64,000 bases of DNA from Aquilonibacter sp963820185 (GTDB lineage: Bacteria; Vulcanimicrobiota; Vulcanimicrobiia; Vulcanimicrobiales; Vulcanimicrobiaceae), in assembly GCA_963820185.1 (NCBI GenBank), contig CAWFYV010000007.1:186001-250000 (forward strand). The letters run 5' to 3'. Under the pieces are notes generated by a model. It searched no databases. It was not told the origin of the DNA and saw nothing but the letters and a program-made list of their open reading frames with translations. Positions 6,568-16,132 of this stretch are shown piece by piece (the stretch's first letter is position 1; every line of letters starts with the position of its first letter). The translations under genes were made by a program, and so were the position numbers.

Positions 6568-9500
6568 GTGTGGTTAACGCGCTTCGCCATTAGTCGCCCG
6601 GTCATTACCGCCATGATTTTCGTGGCGCTGGTCGTGTTTGGCACGATCTCATATTTCCAATTGGGGCGAAGCAACAATCCGCCGGGAACGACCTTCCCGA
6701 TCGTGATCGTTGCTGCGTCGTACCCCGGCGCGTCTCCGCAAGACATGGAGAAGCTGGTAATCAAGCCGGTTGAAGATCAGCTCGACGGGCTCGATCACCT
6801 CGATCAAGTCAGCGCGACCGCGCAAGAAGGCTCGGCCGTGCTCGTCGTGCAGTTCAAACTGGGTACGGATCTCGATTTGGCTGCAGTCGACGTCCAACGC
6901 CGCGTCGATACCGCTCGCGTCTACATGCCCACCGATTTGAATCCACCGAGCGTGGAAAAGAACGGCGCGAGCGAACCGCTGCTCGACCTCGCAGTGAATT
7001 CCACGTCTCTCTCCCAACCGCAGATTGCGGACTTGGTCAACAACCAGGTCAAGCCGCTGATCGCGCAGATCCCCAATGTGGCGCAAGTCGACGTCTATGG
7101 CACGGCCGACCGCGAGTTCCATGTCATGCCCGATCCGATAGCTTTGGCCGGCACCGGGGCGACGCTCGAGGACATCTTTAACGCGGTCGCCGCAAACAAC
7201 AACAACGTGCCGGGCGGCATCATGACGCAGTCGACGCGTGAGGCGACCGTCGCGATCCATGCCTACATCGATCACGCGAGCGACCTTGCGGCGATTCCGC
7301 TTTCGCCGAGCACCGTGCTACAGTATCCGGTCAAATCGCTGAAGATCGGCGATGTGGCGCAGGTAGAAGACGGCCACATCGAGATGCGTACGCGCTCGCA
7401 CTATAACGGGTTGCCGCGCGTCTACGTCGAGATCGACCGTGATATCAACGCAGACGAGTTGAAGTCGACGGCACTCGTACGCGATAAGCTCAAAGACATC
7501 GAAGCGCAATTCCCACAGCTCAAGTTCACGGAGATCGACGCACCCGCCGACTATACTGCAAAGTCGCTCTTGGGCGTTGGACAATCGCTGGTCGAAGGTA
7601 TCTTCTTGACAGCTATCGTCATGCTGCTTTTCTTGCATGCGTGGCGCAACGCCGTGGTCGTCATGATCTCGATCCCAACATCGATTCTCGCGACCTTCAT
7701 TGTCATGCGCGCTTTCGGCTTCCACATCGATACGATGTCGATGATGGGGCTCTCGCTGATCATCGGTATTCTTGTCGACGACTCGATCGTCGTCTTAGAA
7801 AATATCACGCGTCATCGCGACATGGGCGCTGACCCGCTGAAAGCCGCAATCGACGGCCGAACCGAGATCGGCAACGCCGCAATCGCAATCACGATGGTCG
7901 ACGTCGTCGTCTTCCTGCCCGTCGCGTTTTTACCCGGCATTGTCGGCGCGTACCTCAAAGAATTCGCAGCCGTTATTGTCATCGCGACGTTGTTCTCGCT
8001 CTTCGTCTCGTTCACGCTGACACCGTTGCTTGCTGCGGCATGGAGCGTGAGGAGACGTACCGAGGCGACCCCAGGATGGCTCCGCGCGCTGGACAGTTTC
8101 ATCGTCAACATCGCATTCCTCGCCACGGCCGCAATGGCGTTCGCGATCGGGGTGATCTTCCAGATAATCTTGCTCAAGGTGATCGGGATCTTGATCCTGG
8201 CTGTCCTGATCCTCAACCTGTTCGTGCACCGGTATGACGCGCTGTTGGAAATCTATCGCACGAAGTTGCTGCCGTTTGCGCTCGAGCATGGAACGTTTGT
8301 CATCTTCACGTGCTCGCTGTTGCTGCTTAACGCACTCGCGCTGGTCGGCGGCGGTATGAACGCAGTCTACATTGATCTCGCGTGGCTCGCTGGGCTGGTG
8401 ATTGCGTATACCATCGCGTGGTTTATGCGCGGACGCGGCACTGGTTCGGCGCGCGGATTTGCCGCGCTCGGCACCTACCGGCCGCTGACCATTCTGACTT
8501 TCGTGATGCCGGTCGCGCTCGCGCTCGCGATGTTCTCGCTCGGCGTCAGCTTCGACTTCGTGCCGGCGACGCAAACCGGCCACATCAACATGACCGTGAC
8601 CTATCCGCCGGGCACACCGATCGCGACGACCGATCGCTACGTCACGCAAATGGAGAACGCGATCCTCAAACTCGACGGGATCAAAGACGTAAGTTCGACG
8701 GTGGGACGCAAGCCTTCGGGTTGGGGTTCGTCGACCGGCGGCAACTACGCACAGCTCGGCGCCGACATGCTGGACAACCGTCGCGGCGATACCAACAAGA
8801 CGATTCCGAAGATTCGCAATCTTGCCTATCTCGTGCCGGGCGGACAGCTGCAAGTTGCCGGCGACAATGGAGGTGGTTCAGGCGCATCGATCTTCTACTC
8901 GCTCTCGGGTCCCGAAGACGAGATTGCGGGCGCGGCCGAGAAGGTCGCGGGCGTGTTGCGCGCAACGCCGGGATCGGTAAACATCCAGACCAGTGCTGAA
9001 AATGGCGCACCCCGGCTTAATGTGGACGTCGACTCGGCGAAGTGTACGATGCTCGGCGTGAATCCGTCCGCTGTCGCGAACGTCGCGCGCATTGCCGTCG
9101 ATGGTGCGGTGGCGACGCGCGTGCGCACGGCGACCGGCCTCGTCGACGTGCGGATCCAATTCCCGTCTGCGTGGCGCAAAGATGAAGATCAATTGATGAA
9201 CGTGCGCGTCCGCGCGAACGATGGGTCGTTGATCCCGATCTCGTCGGTCGCAACGTTTACTTGGACGAACGCACCGACGAAGATCGAGCGTCTCAACCGC
9301 GAGCGCGTGATCAATGTGCTCGGTGACGTCCTGCCCGGCTACTCACTTGGTGCGGTTACCGCTCCGCTCGAGGCGAAGATGAAGCAGCCTGGATTTTTGC
9401 CACAGGGCGTCGGCTTGACCGCGCAAGGTGACACGCAGTTCATGCAGGAGACCTTTGCAAACATGGGCGTCGCACTGGTCCTCTCGTTCATGCTCGTGTA

Positions 9501-10032
9501 CATGTTGATGGTTATCTTATACGGCTCGTTCCTCGAACCGCTGATCGTGATGTTCTCGGTTCCGATGGCGATCATTGGCGCGTTGATCTTCCTTGCAGTG
9601 ATGGGCAAGCTGCAGCCTGAGCAAGGGCAATCGCTCAACATCATCTCGATGCTCGGCATTATCATGTTGTTTGGCCTGGTAGCAAAGAACGGTATCTTGC
9701 TCGTCGATTACTCGAATACGCTGTGCAAACGCGGCATGCGCGTCAAAGACGCCGTGTTGCAAGCCGCCGCTACGCGATTCCGTCCGATCATCATGACGAC
9801 CGCGGCGATGATCTTCGGCATGCTGCCGCTCGCTCTCGGATTCGCCGAGGGTGGGGAGTGGCGGCAAGCGATTGGTACCGTCATCATCGGCGGTCTGCTC
9901 AGCTCGCTCATCCTCACGCTTTTCCTCGTACCGATGATCTACAACACGTGGATAGGCTGGTTCGAGCGGCGGGCCGACCGCAAAGCCGTGCGGCGCGAGC
10001 TCGAGACGCCCACAGCGTCGGTTACCGTGTAA
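6568..10032 (+). CDS. RND-family efflux transporter with extra membrane segments
   Basis: A 1154-residue AcrB/MdtB-type proton-driven transporter. The N-terminus WLTRFAISRPVITAMIFVAL is the first helix of the family. Porter-domain motifs follow (PGTTFPIVIVAASYPGASP, MEKLVIKPVEDQL), then the helix-4 region (GLSLIIGILVDDSIVVLEN) with paired Asp residues for proton relay, and a C-terminal repeat (MLFGLVAKNGILLVDYSN). The GTG at 6568 is chosen because GGAGA lies 7 bases upstream; the ATG at 6529 lacks this. Between helix 6 and the usual helix 7 there are about 120 extra residues with about four added hydrophobic segments. No membrane-fusion or outer-membrane partner is adjacent. The substrate is unknown. 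Confidence 0.88.
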   Translation: MWLTRFAISRPVITAMIFVALVVFGTISYFQLGRSNNPPGTTFPIVIVAASYPGASPQDMEKLVIKPVEDQLDGLDHLDQVSATAQEGSAVLVVQFKLGTDLDLAAVDVQRRVDTARVYMPTDLNPPSVEKNGASEPLLDLAVNSTSLSQPQIADLVNNQVKPLIAQIPNVAQVDVYGTADREFHVMPDPIALAGTGATLEDIFNAVAANNNNVPGGIMTQSTREATVAIHAYIDHASDLAAIPLSPSTVLQYPVKSLKIGDVAQVEDGHIEMRTRSHYNGLPRVYVEIDRDINADELKSTALVRDKLKDIEAQFPQLKFTEIDAPADYTAKSLLGVGQSLVEGIFLTAIVMLLFLHAWRNAVVVMISIPTSILATFIVMRAFGFHIDTMSMMGLSLIIGILVDDSIVVLENITRHRDMGADPLKAAIDGRTEIGNAAIAITMVDVVVFLPVAFLPGIVGAYLKEFAAVIVIATLFSLFVSFTLTPLLAAAWSVRRRTEATPGWLRALDSFIVNIAFLATAAMAFAIGVIFQIILLKVIGILILAVLILNLFVHRYDALLEIYRTKLLPFALEHGTFVIFTCSLLLLNALALVGGGMNAVYIDLAWLAGLVIAYTIAWFMRGRGTGSARGFAALGTYRPLTILTFVMPVALALAMFSLGVSFDFVPATQTGHINMTVTYPPGTPIATTDRYVTQMENAILKLDGIKDVSSTVGRKPSGWGSSTGGNYAQLGADMLDNRRGDTNKTIPKIRNLAYLVPGGQLQVAGDNGGGSGASIFYSLSGPEDEIAGAAEKVAGVLRATPGSVNIQTSAENGAPRLNVDVDSAKCTMLGVNPSAVANVARIAVDGAVATRVRTATGLVDVRIQFPSAWRKDEDQLMNVRVRANDGSLIPISSVATFTWTNAPTKIERLNRERVINVLGDVLPGYSLGAVTAPLEAKMKQPGFLPQGVGLTAQGDTQFMQETFANMGVALVLSFMLVYMLMVILYGSFLEPLIVMFSVPMAIIGALIFLAVMGKLQPEQGQSLNIISMLGIIMLFGLVAKNGILLVDYSNTLCKRGMRVKDAVLQAAATRFRPIIMTTAAMIFGMLPLALGFAEGGEWRQAIGTVIIGGLLSSLILTLFLVPMIYNTWIGWFERRADRKAVRRELETPTASVTV

Positions 10033-10038
10033 GAAGCG

Positions 10039-10070
10039 TTCATGGTTGGGTATACAAGCCCAACCATGAA
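10039..10070 (+). promoter_or_regulatory. Perfect 12-bp hairpin spanning a start codon
   Basis: TTCATGGTTGGG (10039-10050) and CCCAACCATGAA (10059-10070) are exact inverted repeats with an 8-base loop. The hairpin lies just after the RND stop and contains two in-frame ATGs of the next gene, at 10042 and 10066, one in each arm. It has no T-tract. It could block ribosome access, bind a regulator or act as a weak terminator. Confidence 0.6.
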
Positions 10071-10860
10071 CACGATATATTTCCGTGCCGCTTGCGCGGC
10101 GATGCTCCTTCTCGCAGCGAGCGGACCCTCGGCAGCGCTCGCACAACAGAACGCCGGGGTGACGGTCGTCGTCAACGGCAATACCATGCAATTCGATCAA
10201 CCGCCGGTCGAACAAGCAGGCCGGGTGTTCGTGCCGCTACGCGGCATCTTCGAACAACTCGGCGCAAGCGTCGTCTATCAGAACGGCCAGATCAATGCAA
10301 CGGGCCGCGGACACAACGTCGCGTTGCAGATCGGCTCGACCAATGCAACGGTAAACGGACAGACGCAGACACTCGACTCGCCCCCGTTCGTCGAGGGTTC
10401 GCGCACGCTCGTGCCACTGCGCTTCGTCGCGCAAGCCCTGGGCGCGAACGTCGATTGGAATAACAACACCTCGACGGTGACGATCACCGGTGGCCGCGGT
10501 CCCGGATACAACGGCGGCGACCGCGGGCCCGGATACAATGGCGGCGGTAACAACGGTGGATACAACCCCCAACCCCGTCCCCCGATGAACGCGAACGCGT
10601 ACTTGAGCAACCGTGAACCGCAAGGGCTTGCGCAAGGACGCATGCCGGTCATCTCGGCCAATTTCGCGGTCCCGATTCGGCGCGATTCGCTACGCGTCAG
10701 CCTCGACGGCTACGACATCACCTCGAACGTGAACTTCGACGAGAACGGCTTCCACTACATGACGCGCCGTCCGCTGGGCCCCGGCTCGCACACGGTGCGC
10801 GTAACCGGTACGACGCGTGACGGCGGCCAATTCGACACAGCCTGGGATTTCCGCGTGTAA
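10066..10860 (+). CDS. Secreted copper amine oxidase N-terminal-like domain protein
   Basis: Starts with a signal peptide (MNTIYFRAACAAMLLLAASG, cleavage likely after ALA). It then has a copper-amine-oxidase-N1-type domain with its two repeats: VFVPLRGIFEQLGASV and TLVPLRFVAQALGANVDW. A Gly/Asn/Pro-rich linker near residues 145-180 (GYNGGDRGPGYNGGG) leads to a C-terminal beta domain ending in HTVRVTGTTRDGG. Such N1 domains are usually found on envelope or cell-wall proteins and are not catalytic. The ATG at 10066 fits the signal peptide; an in-frame ATG at 10042 lies in the same hairpin. FrnE follows after 17 bases. Confidence 0.72.
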   Translation: MNTIYFRAACAAMLLLAASGPSAALAQQNAGVTVVVNGNTMQFDQPPVEQAGRVFVPLRGIFEQLGASVVYQNGQINATGRGHNVALQIGSTNATVNGQTQTLDSPPFVEGSRTLVPLRFVAQALGANVDWNNNTSTVTITGGRGPGYNGGDRGPGYNGGGNNGGYNPQPRPPMNANAYLSNREPQGLAQGRMPVISANFAVPIRRDSLRVSLDGYDITSNVNFDENGFHYMTRRPLGPGSHTVRVTGTTRDGGQFDTAWDFRV

Positions 10861-10877
10861 AAGGTGAAGCACCACGG

Positions 10878-11495
10878 GTGCGCATCGACATCTGGAGTGA
10901 CGTCGTCTGCCCGTGGTGCTACATCGGAGTTACCCGCTTCGATCGTGCGCTTGCGGGCTTCGACGGAGAGGTAACGATTCGGCTGCATCCGTTTCAACTC
11001 GATCCGGATGCGCCGATTCCCGGTGTGCCGGTGCTCGAGGTCTATGCGGCCAAGTTCGGTGCTGAAATCGATGCTGTTCGCGAGCGTGTAACCACCGAAG
11101 GCGCGCGCGAGGGACTGACCTTCAACTGGGATCGCGCGATCAGGGGCAACACCTTCGACGCGCATCGCGCGATTGCGTATGCGCGGCGTATCGATCTCGA
11201 CCGCGCGCTGGAGCTCCAGCTCTTTCGCGCCTACTTCACGAGCGGTCTCGACATCAGCGACCGCGCAGTCTTGGTCGACGCCGGAGCGCTCTTGGGTCTA
11301 AATCGCAGGGACCTGGCTGCGTATCTCGAGAGCGACGACGGCGTTGACGAGGTGCGCTCCGAGCTTGTCGGCGGTATCGAGCGCGGCATTACCGCCGTAC
11401 CGAGCTTCCTGTTCGAAGAAGAGTTCTTGATTCCAGGCGCTGTCGACACGGCAAGTTTCGAACGTATCCTCGAACAGATGCGCGCGCTGCGATGA
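10878..11495 (+). CDS. DsbA-family oxidoreductase, FrnE-like
   Basis: A 205-residue thioredoxin-fold protein with the active-site motif CPWCYIG near residues 11-17 and the cis-proline loop ITAVPSFLF near 172. FrnE-type proteins are cytoplasmic (no signal peptide here) and act as thiol oxidoreductases or isomerases, often in oxidative stress. The N-terminus IDIWSDVVCPWC is diagnostic of the family. The GTG at 10878 begins the conserved strand. Its stop overlaps the SDR start by 4 bases. Confidence 0.85.
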   Translation: MRIDIWSDVVCPWCYIGVTRFDRALAGFDGEVTIRLHPFQLDPDAPIPGVPVLEVYAAKFGAEIDAVRERVTTEGAREGLTFNWDRAIRGNTFDAHRAIAYARRIDLDRALELQLFRAYFTSGLDISDRAVLVDAGALLGLNRRDLAAYLESDDGVDEVRSELVGGIERGITAVPSFLFEEEFLIPGAVDTASFERILEQMRALR

Positions 11496-12259
11496 CGGTG
11501 GGCAAGCGGCGTGCGCTCGTCACCGGTGGTGCGAGTGGGCTGACCGCCGGGATCGCTTCGGCGCTTGCCGCCGACGGGTTCGAGCGTGTCACGATTACAT
11601 ACCGTGCGACCAAGCCGGCTGCGACACTCGCGGCAATCGAACGCTCCGGCGCGCAGGCAAGTGCCGTTCAAATCGATTTTTCGAGCGACACGGCCGCAAT
11701 TGCGGCTGCACTCGAGCGGCTCGTGCACGAGCACGGTCCGTTCGACACGCTCGTACACGGTGTCGGTGCGCTAATCGTCAAACGCTTCGTCAACCTCACG
11801 CAGGACGATTACACTAACCTCTTCGACGCGAACCTGCGCAGCGCGGTATTGACTTGTGCGGCGGTACTGCCGCCGATGCGCACCGCGCATTTCGGGCGCA
11901 TCGTCGTGTTTGGTAGCAATGGGTCGAGCGAGACCCGCCCATATCGCGGATTTAGTTTATATCAAGCCTCGAAGAGCGCACTCGTGGCCTTTGCACGCAC
12001 GCTCGCGGTGGAGGAAGCCGAGCACGGCATCACGGTCAACGCAATCGAGCCCGGCGATATCCGGGACAAGACGCAGACCCGGGAGCAGGCCCATTCTGCG
12101 CAGAGTCCGATCCCGCGGGGCCGTCCCGGAAGTTTTGAGGACCTGGCCGATGTCGTACGTTTCTTAATCGCGCCCGAACGCGATTTTATCACCGGGGCGG
12201 TCATTGCCGTCACCGGAGGGTTGACGCAGGCCGACGGGCGAAACGCGCACCATTCATGA
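11492..12259 (+). CDS. Short-chain dehydrogenase/reductase
   Basis: A 255-residue Rossmann-fold SDR. The cofactor motif is TGGASGLTAGIA near residue 11, catalytic Ser lies in VFGSNGSS, and the YQASK motif gives Tyr and Lys. The C-terminal TGAVIAVTGGLTQ is typical of FabG-like classical SDRs. The glycine motif deviates slightly (third Gly shifted). The substrate cannot be read. ATGA overlaps on both sides place it inside a translationally coupled run between FrnE and an aminopeptidase. Confidence 0.82.
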   Translation: MTVGKRRALVTGGASGLTAGIASALAADGFERVTITYRATKPAATLAAIERSGAQASAVQIDFSSDTAAIAAALERLVHEHGPFDTLVHGVGALIVKRFVNLTQDDYTNLFDANLRSAVLTCAAVLPPMRTAHFGRIVVFGSNGSSETRPYRGFSLYQASKSALVAFARTLAVEEAEHGITVNAIEPGDIRDKTQTREQAHSAQSPIPRGRPGSFEDLADVVRFLIAPERDFITGAVIAVTGGLTQADGRNAHHS

Positions 12260-14826
12260 GTTTTCGCGATGATACGGAGACGCATCGGGCGTTTGCGCTT
12301 CCCGGTGCCCGATTGCAATACGGCCCAGACAAAGTCGTCGCCGTCGAACACATCGAGCTCTCTCTCGAGCCCGATCTCGTGCGGCACACGCTCGACGGCG
12401 TCTGCACGACAACGGTGCGCGCCTACGACGAGCCGGTTGCGATGCTCGAACTCGATGCAGTCGATTTGGCGGTGACCGCCGTGCAGCGCGACGGCAAACC
12501 GTTGCCGTTCGCCGTGCGCGATGACAAGCTGCAAGTACGCTTCGATCCGCCGCTAGCACCAAACGAGCGGGCAGCGTTTCGCGTCACGTACCGCACGATG
12601 CGCCCACGCCACGGCTTGTTCTTCGTCGAACCGACGGCTGAGTATCCCGACAAGATTCGCCATGCTTGGACGCAGAGTCAAGATGAGAACGCCCGCTACT
12701 GGTTTCCCGCCATCGACTATCCTGCCGACAAGCAAACGTCGCAGACGACGATCGCCGTACCGAAGGGCCTCTTCGCGCTTGGAAACGGCGCACTTGTAGA
12801 GAAACGCGACGAAGGTGAAAAGACCATCTACACCTATCGACAGGACATTCCGCACAGCACGTATCTCATGACGATGGTCGCGGGTCCGTTTGTCGAAGCG
12901 CGCCAAGCCGATTCCGGTGCACGGAATATTCCGGTGTACTATTACGTGTTGCCCGGCCGTGAGGCCGACGGCGAACGTGCCTTTTCCAACACGCCGCGCA
13001 TGATTGCCACATTCGAAGAGAAGATCGGCACACCATATCCGTACGCGCGCTACTCACAAATCGCGGTGACTGATTTCATTTTCGGCGGTATGGAGAACAC
13101 GTCGGCAACAACGCAGACCGATCGCACCTTGCACGATGCGCGTGCGCATCTGGACTTCTCGAGCGACCCCCTCGTTTCGCACGAGCTCGCCCACCAGTGG
13201 TTCGGTGATCTGCTCACCTGCCGCGACTGGTCACAGGCATGGCTCAACGAAGGGTTTGCAACGTACTTCGAATGCGTCTGGCGCGAGGCCGATCTTGGGT
13301 ACGATGAGTATCTTTACGACGTTTTTGGCTGTGTTTCGCGCTATCTCGAGGAAGACACCGATCGCTACCGCCGTCCGATCGTGTGCAATCGGTACCGCGA
13401 CCCGATCGAGATTTTCGACCGCCACCTCTATGAAAAAGCCGGCGCTGCACTCCATATGTTGCGGGGTGAGCTCGATGACGGACGCTTCTGGCGTTCGATA
13501 GCGCGCTACGTAAAACAGAACGCGCAACGCAACGTCGAGACGATCGATCTGATTCGCGCCATCGAGGAGGAGACCGGGCGCAACACGCGCGCCTTCTTCG
13601 ATCAATGGTTTTATCGCGGCGGTCATCCCGTCGTCGAGGTCAGCGTCGCGTGGGATGAAAAACGCAAAGCCGCCACGGTAACGATCGATCAGAAGCAGCA
13701 CGTCGACGACGGCAACCCGGCCTACAGCTTCGACGTCGACCTCGGGTTCTGCGCGGCTCTCCCGGCCGCGCCCGCCACGAACGCGGGGCCCGGACCGCTC
13801 GCAGGCGAGCGGCGCATCCGCGCTCGCGTGGAGCGCAAGCACGAAACGATCACCGTGCCGCTCGATTTCGAGCCGTTGCTCGTGCGCTTCGACCCGGGCG
13901 CGTGGCTGCTCGGCGATATCACGTACAAGTTCGGCGTAACGCTTGCCGCGGCGGCGTTGCGCAGCGACCCGGATCCGGTCGCGCGCATTCGCGCTGCGCG
14001 GGAACTCGTCAAAGACGGATCGCAGACCGCGCGTGAGGCCCTGCGTGCGGCCTTCGATCGAGACCCGTTCTGGGGCGTGCTCGAGCAAGCGGCGTCTGCG
14101 CTCGGCGAGACGCGCGCGCCTTGGGCTCGCGAAGTGCTGCTCGCAGCGCTGCGTCATCCGCATCCGAAGGTGCGTCGCGCGGTCGCAGCGGCACTCGGCA
14201 GTTTTCGCGACGAAGCTGTTGCAACCGCGTTGCTTGCAAGCGCGCACGACGACGAATCATATTTCGTACGCGCTTCTGCACTCGCGTCGCTCGGGAAGAC
14301 GCGTGATCCTCGAGCGTTCGATGCGCTCACCGATGCGCTCGGCAAGCATACGTGGAACGGCACAGTCGAGGCCGGTGCGGCTCGAGGGCTGGCTGAACTC
14401 GCCGAAGTGCGCGCCGTGGACGTGCTGATCGACGCCGTTGCGCTCGGGCACGATGAAGGCTTGCGGCGTGCGGCCGCTGGGGCGCTCGCGCGCGTGGGTG
14501 AATTGCTCTACAGCGAGCGCGCACGTATTGTCGACGCGATCGTGGAGTTGCTCGACGACCCGATGTTTCTCGTGCAGCTCGCGGCGATCGGCGCCGCGGA
14601 GCGACTCGAGGATCCGCGTGCGCTCGGGCCACTCGATCGATTAGCGCAAAACGGCTTCGATGGTCGCGTGCGACGCGACGCTGCCGAGGCCGCGATCCGG
14701 ATACGTGAGGCCCAAAAAGTTCCCTCTCAAGTGAGCGCCCTGCGCTCGGATCTCGATACTCTTCGTGAAGAACAGCGCACGCTACAAGACCAGATCGACA
14801 AGATCGAAGCGCACCCGCGGCCCTAA
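12256..14826 (+). CDS. M1-family zinc aminopeptidase with C-terminal HEAT repeats
   Basis: An 856-residue metallopeptidase. The exopeptidase motif GGMEN lies near residue 277 and the zinc site HELAHQWFGD...NEGFATY starts near 309 (two His, catalytic Glu, distal Glu). Residues about 575-820 form HEAT-like helical repeats (for example HPKVRRAVAAALGSF, DPRAFDALTDALG). The last 35 residues predict a coiled coil (VSALRSDLDTLREEQRTLQD). There is no signal peptide, so it is probably cytoplasmic and trims peptides. ATG 12256 overlaps the SDR stop. The 3' end overlaps dacB by 62 bases. Confidence 0.92.
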   Translation: MSFRDDTETHRAFALPGARLQYGPDKVVAVEHIELSLEPDLVRHTLDGVCTTTVRAYDEPVAMLELDAVDLAVTAVQRDGKPLPFAVRDDKLQVRFDPPLAPNERAAFRVTYRTMRPRHGLFFVEPTAEYPDKIRHAWTQSQDENARYWFPAIDYPADKQTSQTTIAVPKGLFALGNGALVEKRDEGEKTIYTYRQDIPHSTYLMTMVAGPFVEARQADSGARNIPVYYYVLPGREADGERAFSNTPRMIATFEEKIGTPYPYARYSQIAVTDFIFGGMENTSATTQTDRTLHDARAHLDFSSDPLVSHELAHQWFGDLLTCRDWSQAWLNEGFATYFECVWREADLGYDEYLYDVFGCVSRYLEEDTDRYRRPIVCNRYRDPIEIFDRHLYEKAGAALHMLRGELDDGRFWRSIARYVKQNAQRNVETIDLIRAIEEETGRNTRAFFDQWFYRGGHPVVEVSVAWDEKRKAATVTIDQKQHVDDGNPAYSFDVDLGFCAALPAAPATNAGPGPLAGERRIRARVERKHETITVPLDFEPLLVRFDPGAWLLGDITYKFGVTLAAAALRSDPDPVARIRAARELVKDGSQTAREALRAAFDRDPFWGVLEQAASALGETRAPWAREVLLAALRHPHPKVRRAVAAALGSFRDEAVATALLASAHDDESYFVRASALASLGKTRDPRAFDALTDALGKHTWNGTVEAGAARGLAELAEVRAVDVLIDAVALGHDEGLRRAAAGALARVGELLYSERARIVDAIVELLDDPMFLVQLAAIGAAERLEDPRALGPLDRLAQNGFDGRVRRDAAEAAIRIREAQKVPSQVSALRSDLDTLREEQRTLQDQIDKIEAHPRP

Positions 14827-16126
14827 ACGCCGGCTCGCCGTTCTCGCATTGCTCGCCGTGATCGTTCTTGCGGTCTGGGCGATTGCGCGGGGCGTATTCG
14901 AACACGTGCCCGCAACGCGCAATCCGGCGCCGATCACGGCGAGGCAGCGCGCGACGCCGCAGCCCGCAGCTTGGAACGCGTCGCAGATCGCCCGTTTGGG
15001 TGGTGCGCTCGACGGAGCGTTTGAGCCGGCGCTCTCGGATCGATACAGCCTCGTGGTGATCGACGCCAGCGGCCGCGTGATCTATGCAAGGCACGAGCGT
15101 TCGGCGGTGACGCCGGCTTCGGCACTCAAACTTGTTGTCGCAGATGCCGCCCTGAATCTACTTGGCCCGGCATATCGCTTTCACACGGTTCTCGCAGCTA
15201 CGCGCGCTGCGCAGGGCGGTCGGCTCGATAGCGATCTGTGGCTGGTCGGCTCGGGTGATCCGTCGCTGCGCAGCGACGATTTGCGCGGTGGAGTACGCCT
15301 GCTCGCGCGCAGCGGGCTGCATCGAATTGACGGCAGCGTTGCGATCGACGCAGGCGAGATGAGCGGACCCGAGATCAATCCGCACTGGGATCCGAGCGAC
15401 GCCGATGAGGACTTTCAGGCGCCGGTGAGCGCCGTCTCGCTCGATGGCGACACCGTCGAAACGCAACCCAATGTGTGGGTACCGGTCCACGACATGCCGG
15501 TCGTGGTCGGTGACGTGCTCGAACGGATGCTAGCGCACGCGGGCATCATGACCGCCGATCGGCCGATCGTGGCAAATGCGCCGCTCGATACGATCGTGCT
15601 GTGGGATCATCGCTCGCCACCCCTGCGCTCGCTCGTCGCACACATGCTCTATTTCTCGGACAACCATTATGCGGAGCAACTCATGCGCGCGCTTGCCGTC
15701 GACGCGGGCGAAGCCGGCAGCGACCAGAACGGCCTCGCGATCGAACGCGAGTTTTTGAACTCGCGCAGCATCCCGACCGACGGCATGCGCCTGGCCGACG
15801 GCAGCGGTTTGGCGCAGGCCAATCGGATTGCGGCCATCACGCTCGCACGCATTCTGAGCGATGCGGAGTTGCGCGATGGCGGCGCGGCGCTCTACCTACT
15901 GCTGCCGGGTGGAGGTCGCGACGGCACGCTCGCCGACTACGATTTTACGACTGCAAGCGGGCGTGTGCGCGCCAAGACGGGAACGCTGCGCAATGCCAAC
16001 TCGCTGGCGGGCTACGTGACGACGACGCATCACGGCCGTATCTGCTTTGCGTTTCTCATCAACGACTCACCCGGCGATCCGCGCGCGGCCTACGTGCAAG
16101 CGGTCGATCGACTCGCAACGTTTTAG
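14765..16126 (+). CDS. dacB: D-alanyl-D-alanine carboxypeptidase/endopeptidase (PBP4 type)
   Basis: A 453-residue serine penicillin-binding protein of the S13 family, which trims or cleaves peptidoglycan cross-links. Motifs: SALK (Ser119 nucleophile, Lys122), SDN near residue 299 (SDNHYAEQLMR) and KTGTLRNA near 408. An N-terminal signal anchor (RRLAVLALLAVIVLAVW) follows a basic stretch, so it is exported or anchored. The GTG at 14765 is the only start leaving the anchor intact, and overlaps the aminopeptidase by 62 bases. tldD follows after 6 bases. Confidence 0.9.
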   Translation: MKNSARYKTRSTRSKRTRGPKRRLAVLALLAVIVLAVWAIARGVFEHVPATRNPAPITARQRATPQPAAWNASQIARLGGALDGAFEPALSDRYSLVVIDASGRVIYARHERSAVTPASALKLVVADAALNLLGPAYRFHTVLAATRAAQGGRLDSDLWLVGSGDPSLRSDDLRGGVRLLARSGLHRIDGSVAIDAGEMSGPEINPHWDPSDADEDFQAPVSAVSLDGDTVETQPNVWVPVHDMPVVVGDVLERMLAHAGIMTADRPIVANAPLDTIVLWDHRSPPLRSLVAHMLYFSDNHYAEQLMRALAVDAGEAGSDQNGLAIEREFLNSRSIPTDGMRLADGSGLAQANRIAAITLARILSDAELRDGGAALYLLLPGGGRDGTLADYDFTTASGRVRAKTGTLRNANSLAGYVTTTHHGRICFAFLINDSPGDPRAAYVQAVDRLATF

Positions 16127-16132
16127 GGAATT

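Noticed and set aside
6443..6764. Upper part of a 156-codon minus-strand frame opposite the RND gene start
   Set aside because: The part overlapping the transporter is a shadow. Only the last 42-49 codons were kept, at low confidence.
7930..8853. Long minus-strand open frame (307 codons) opposite the RND gene
   Set aside because: Its translation is Arg/His/Asp/Glu-rich with no domain, while the plus strand encodes a well-conserved transporter. It is a GC-driven antisense shadow.
13231..14247. 338-codon minus-strand frame opposite the M1 aminopeptidase
   Set aside because: It lies fully opposite conserved HExxH and HEAT-repeat coding sequence and has no recognisable motif.
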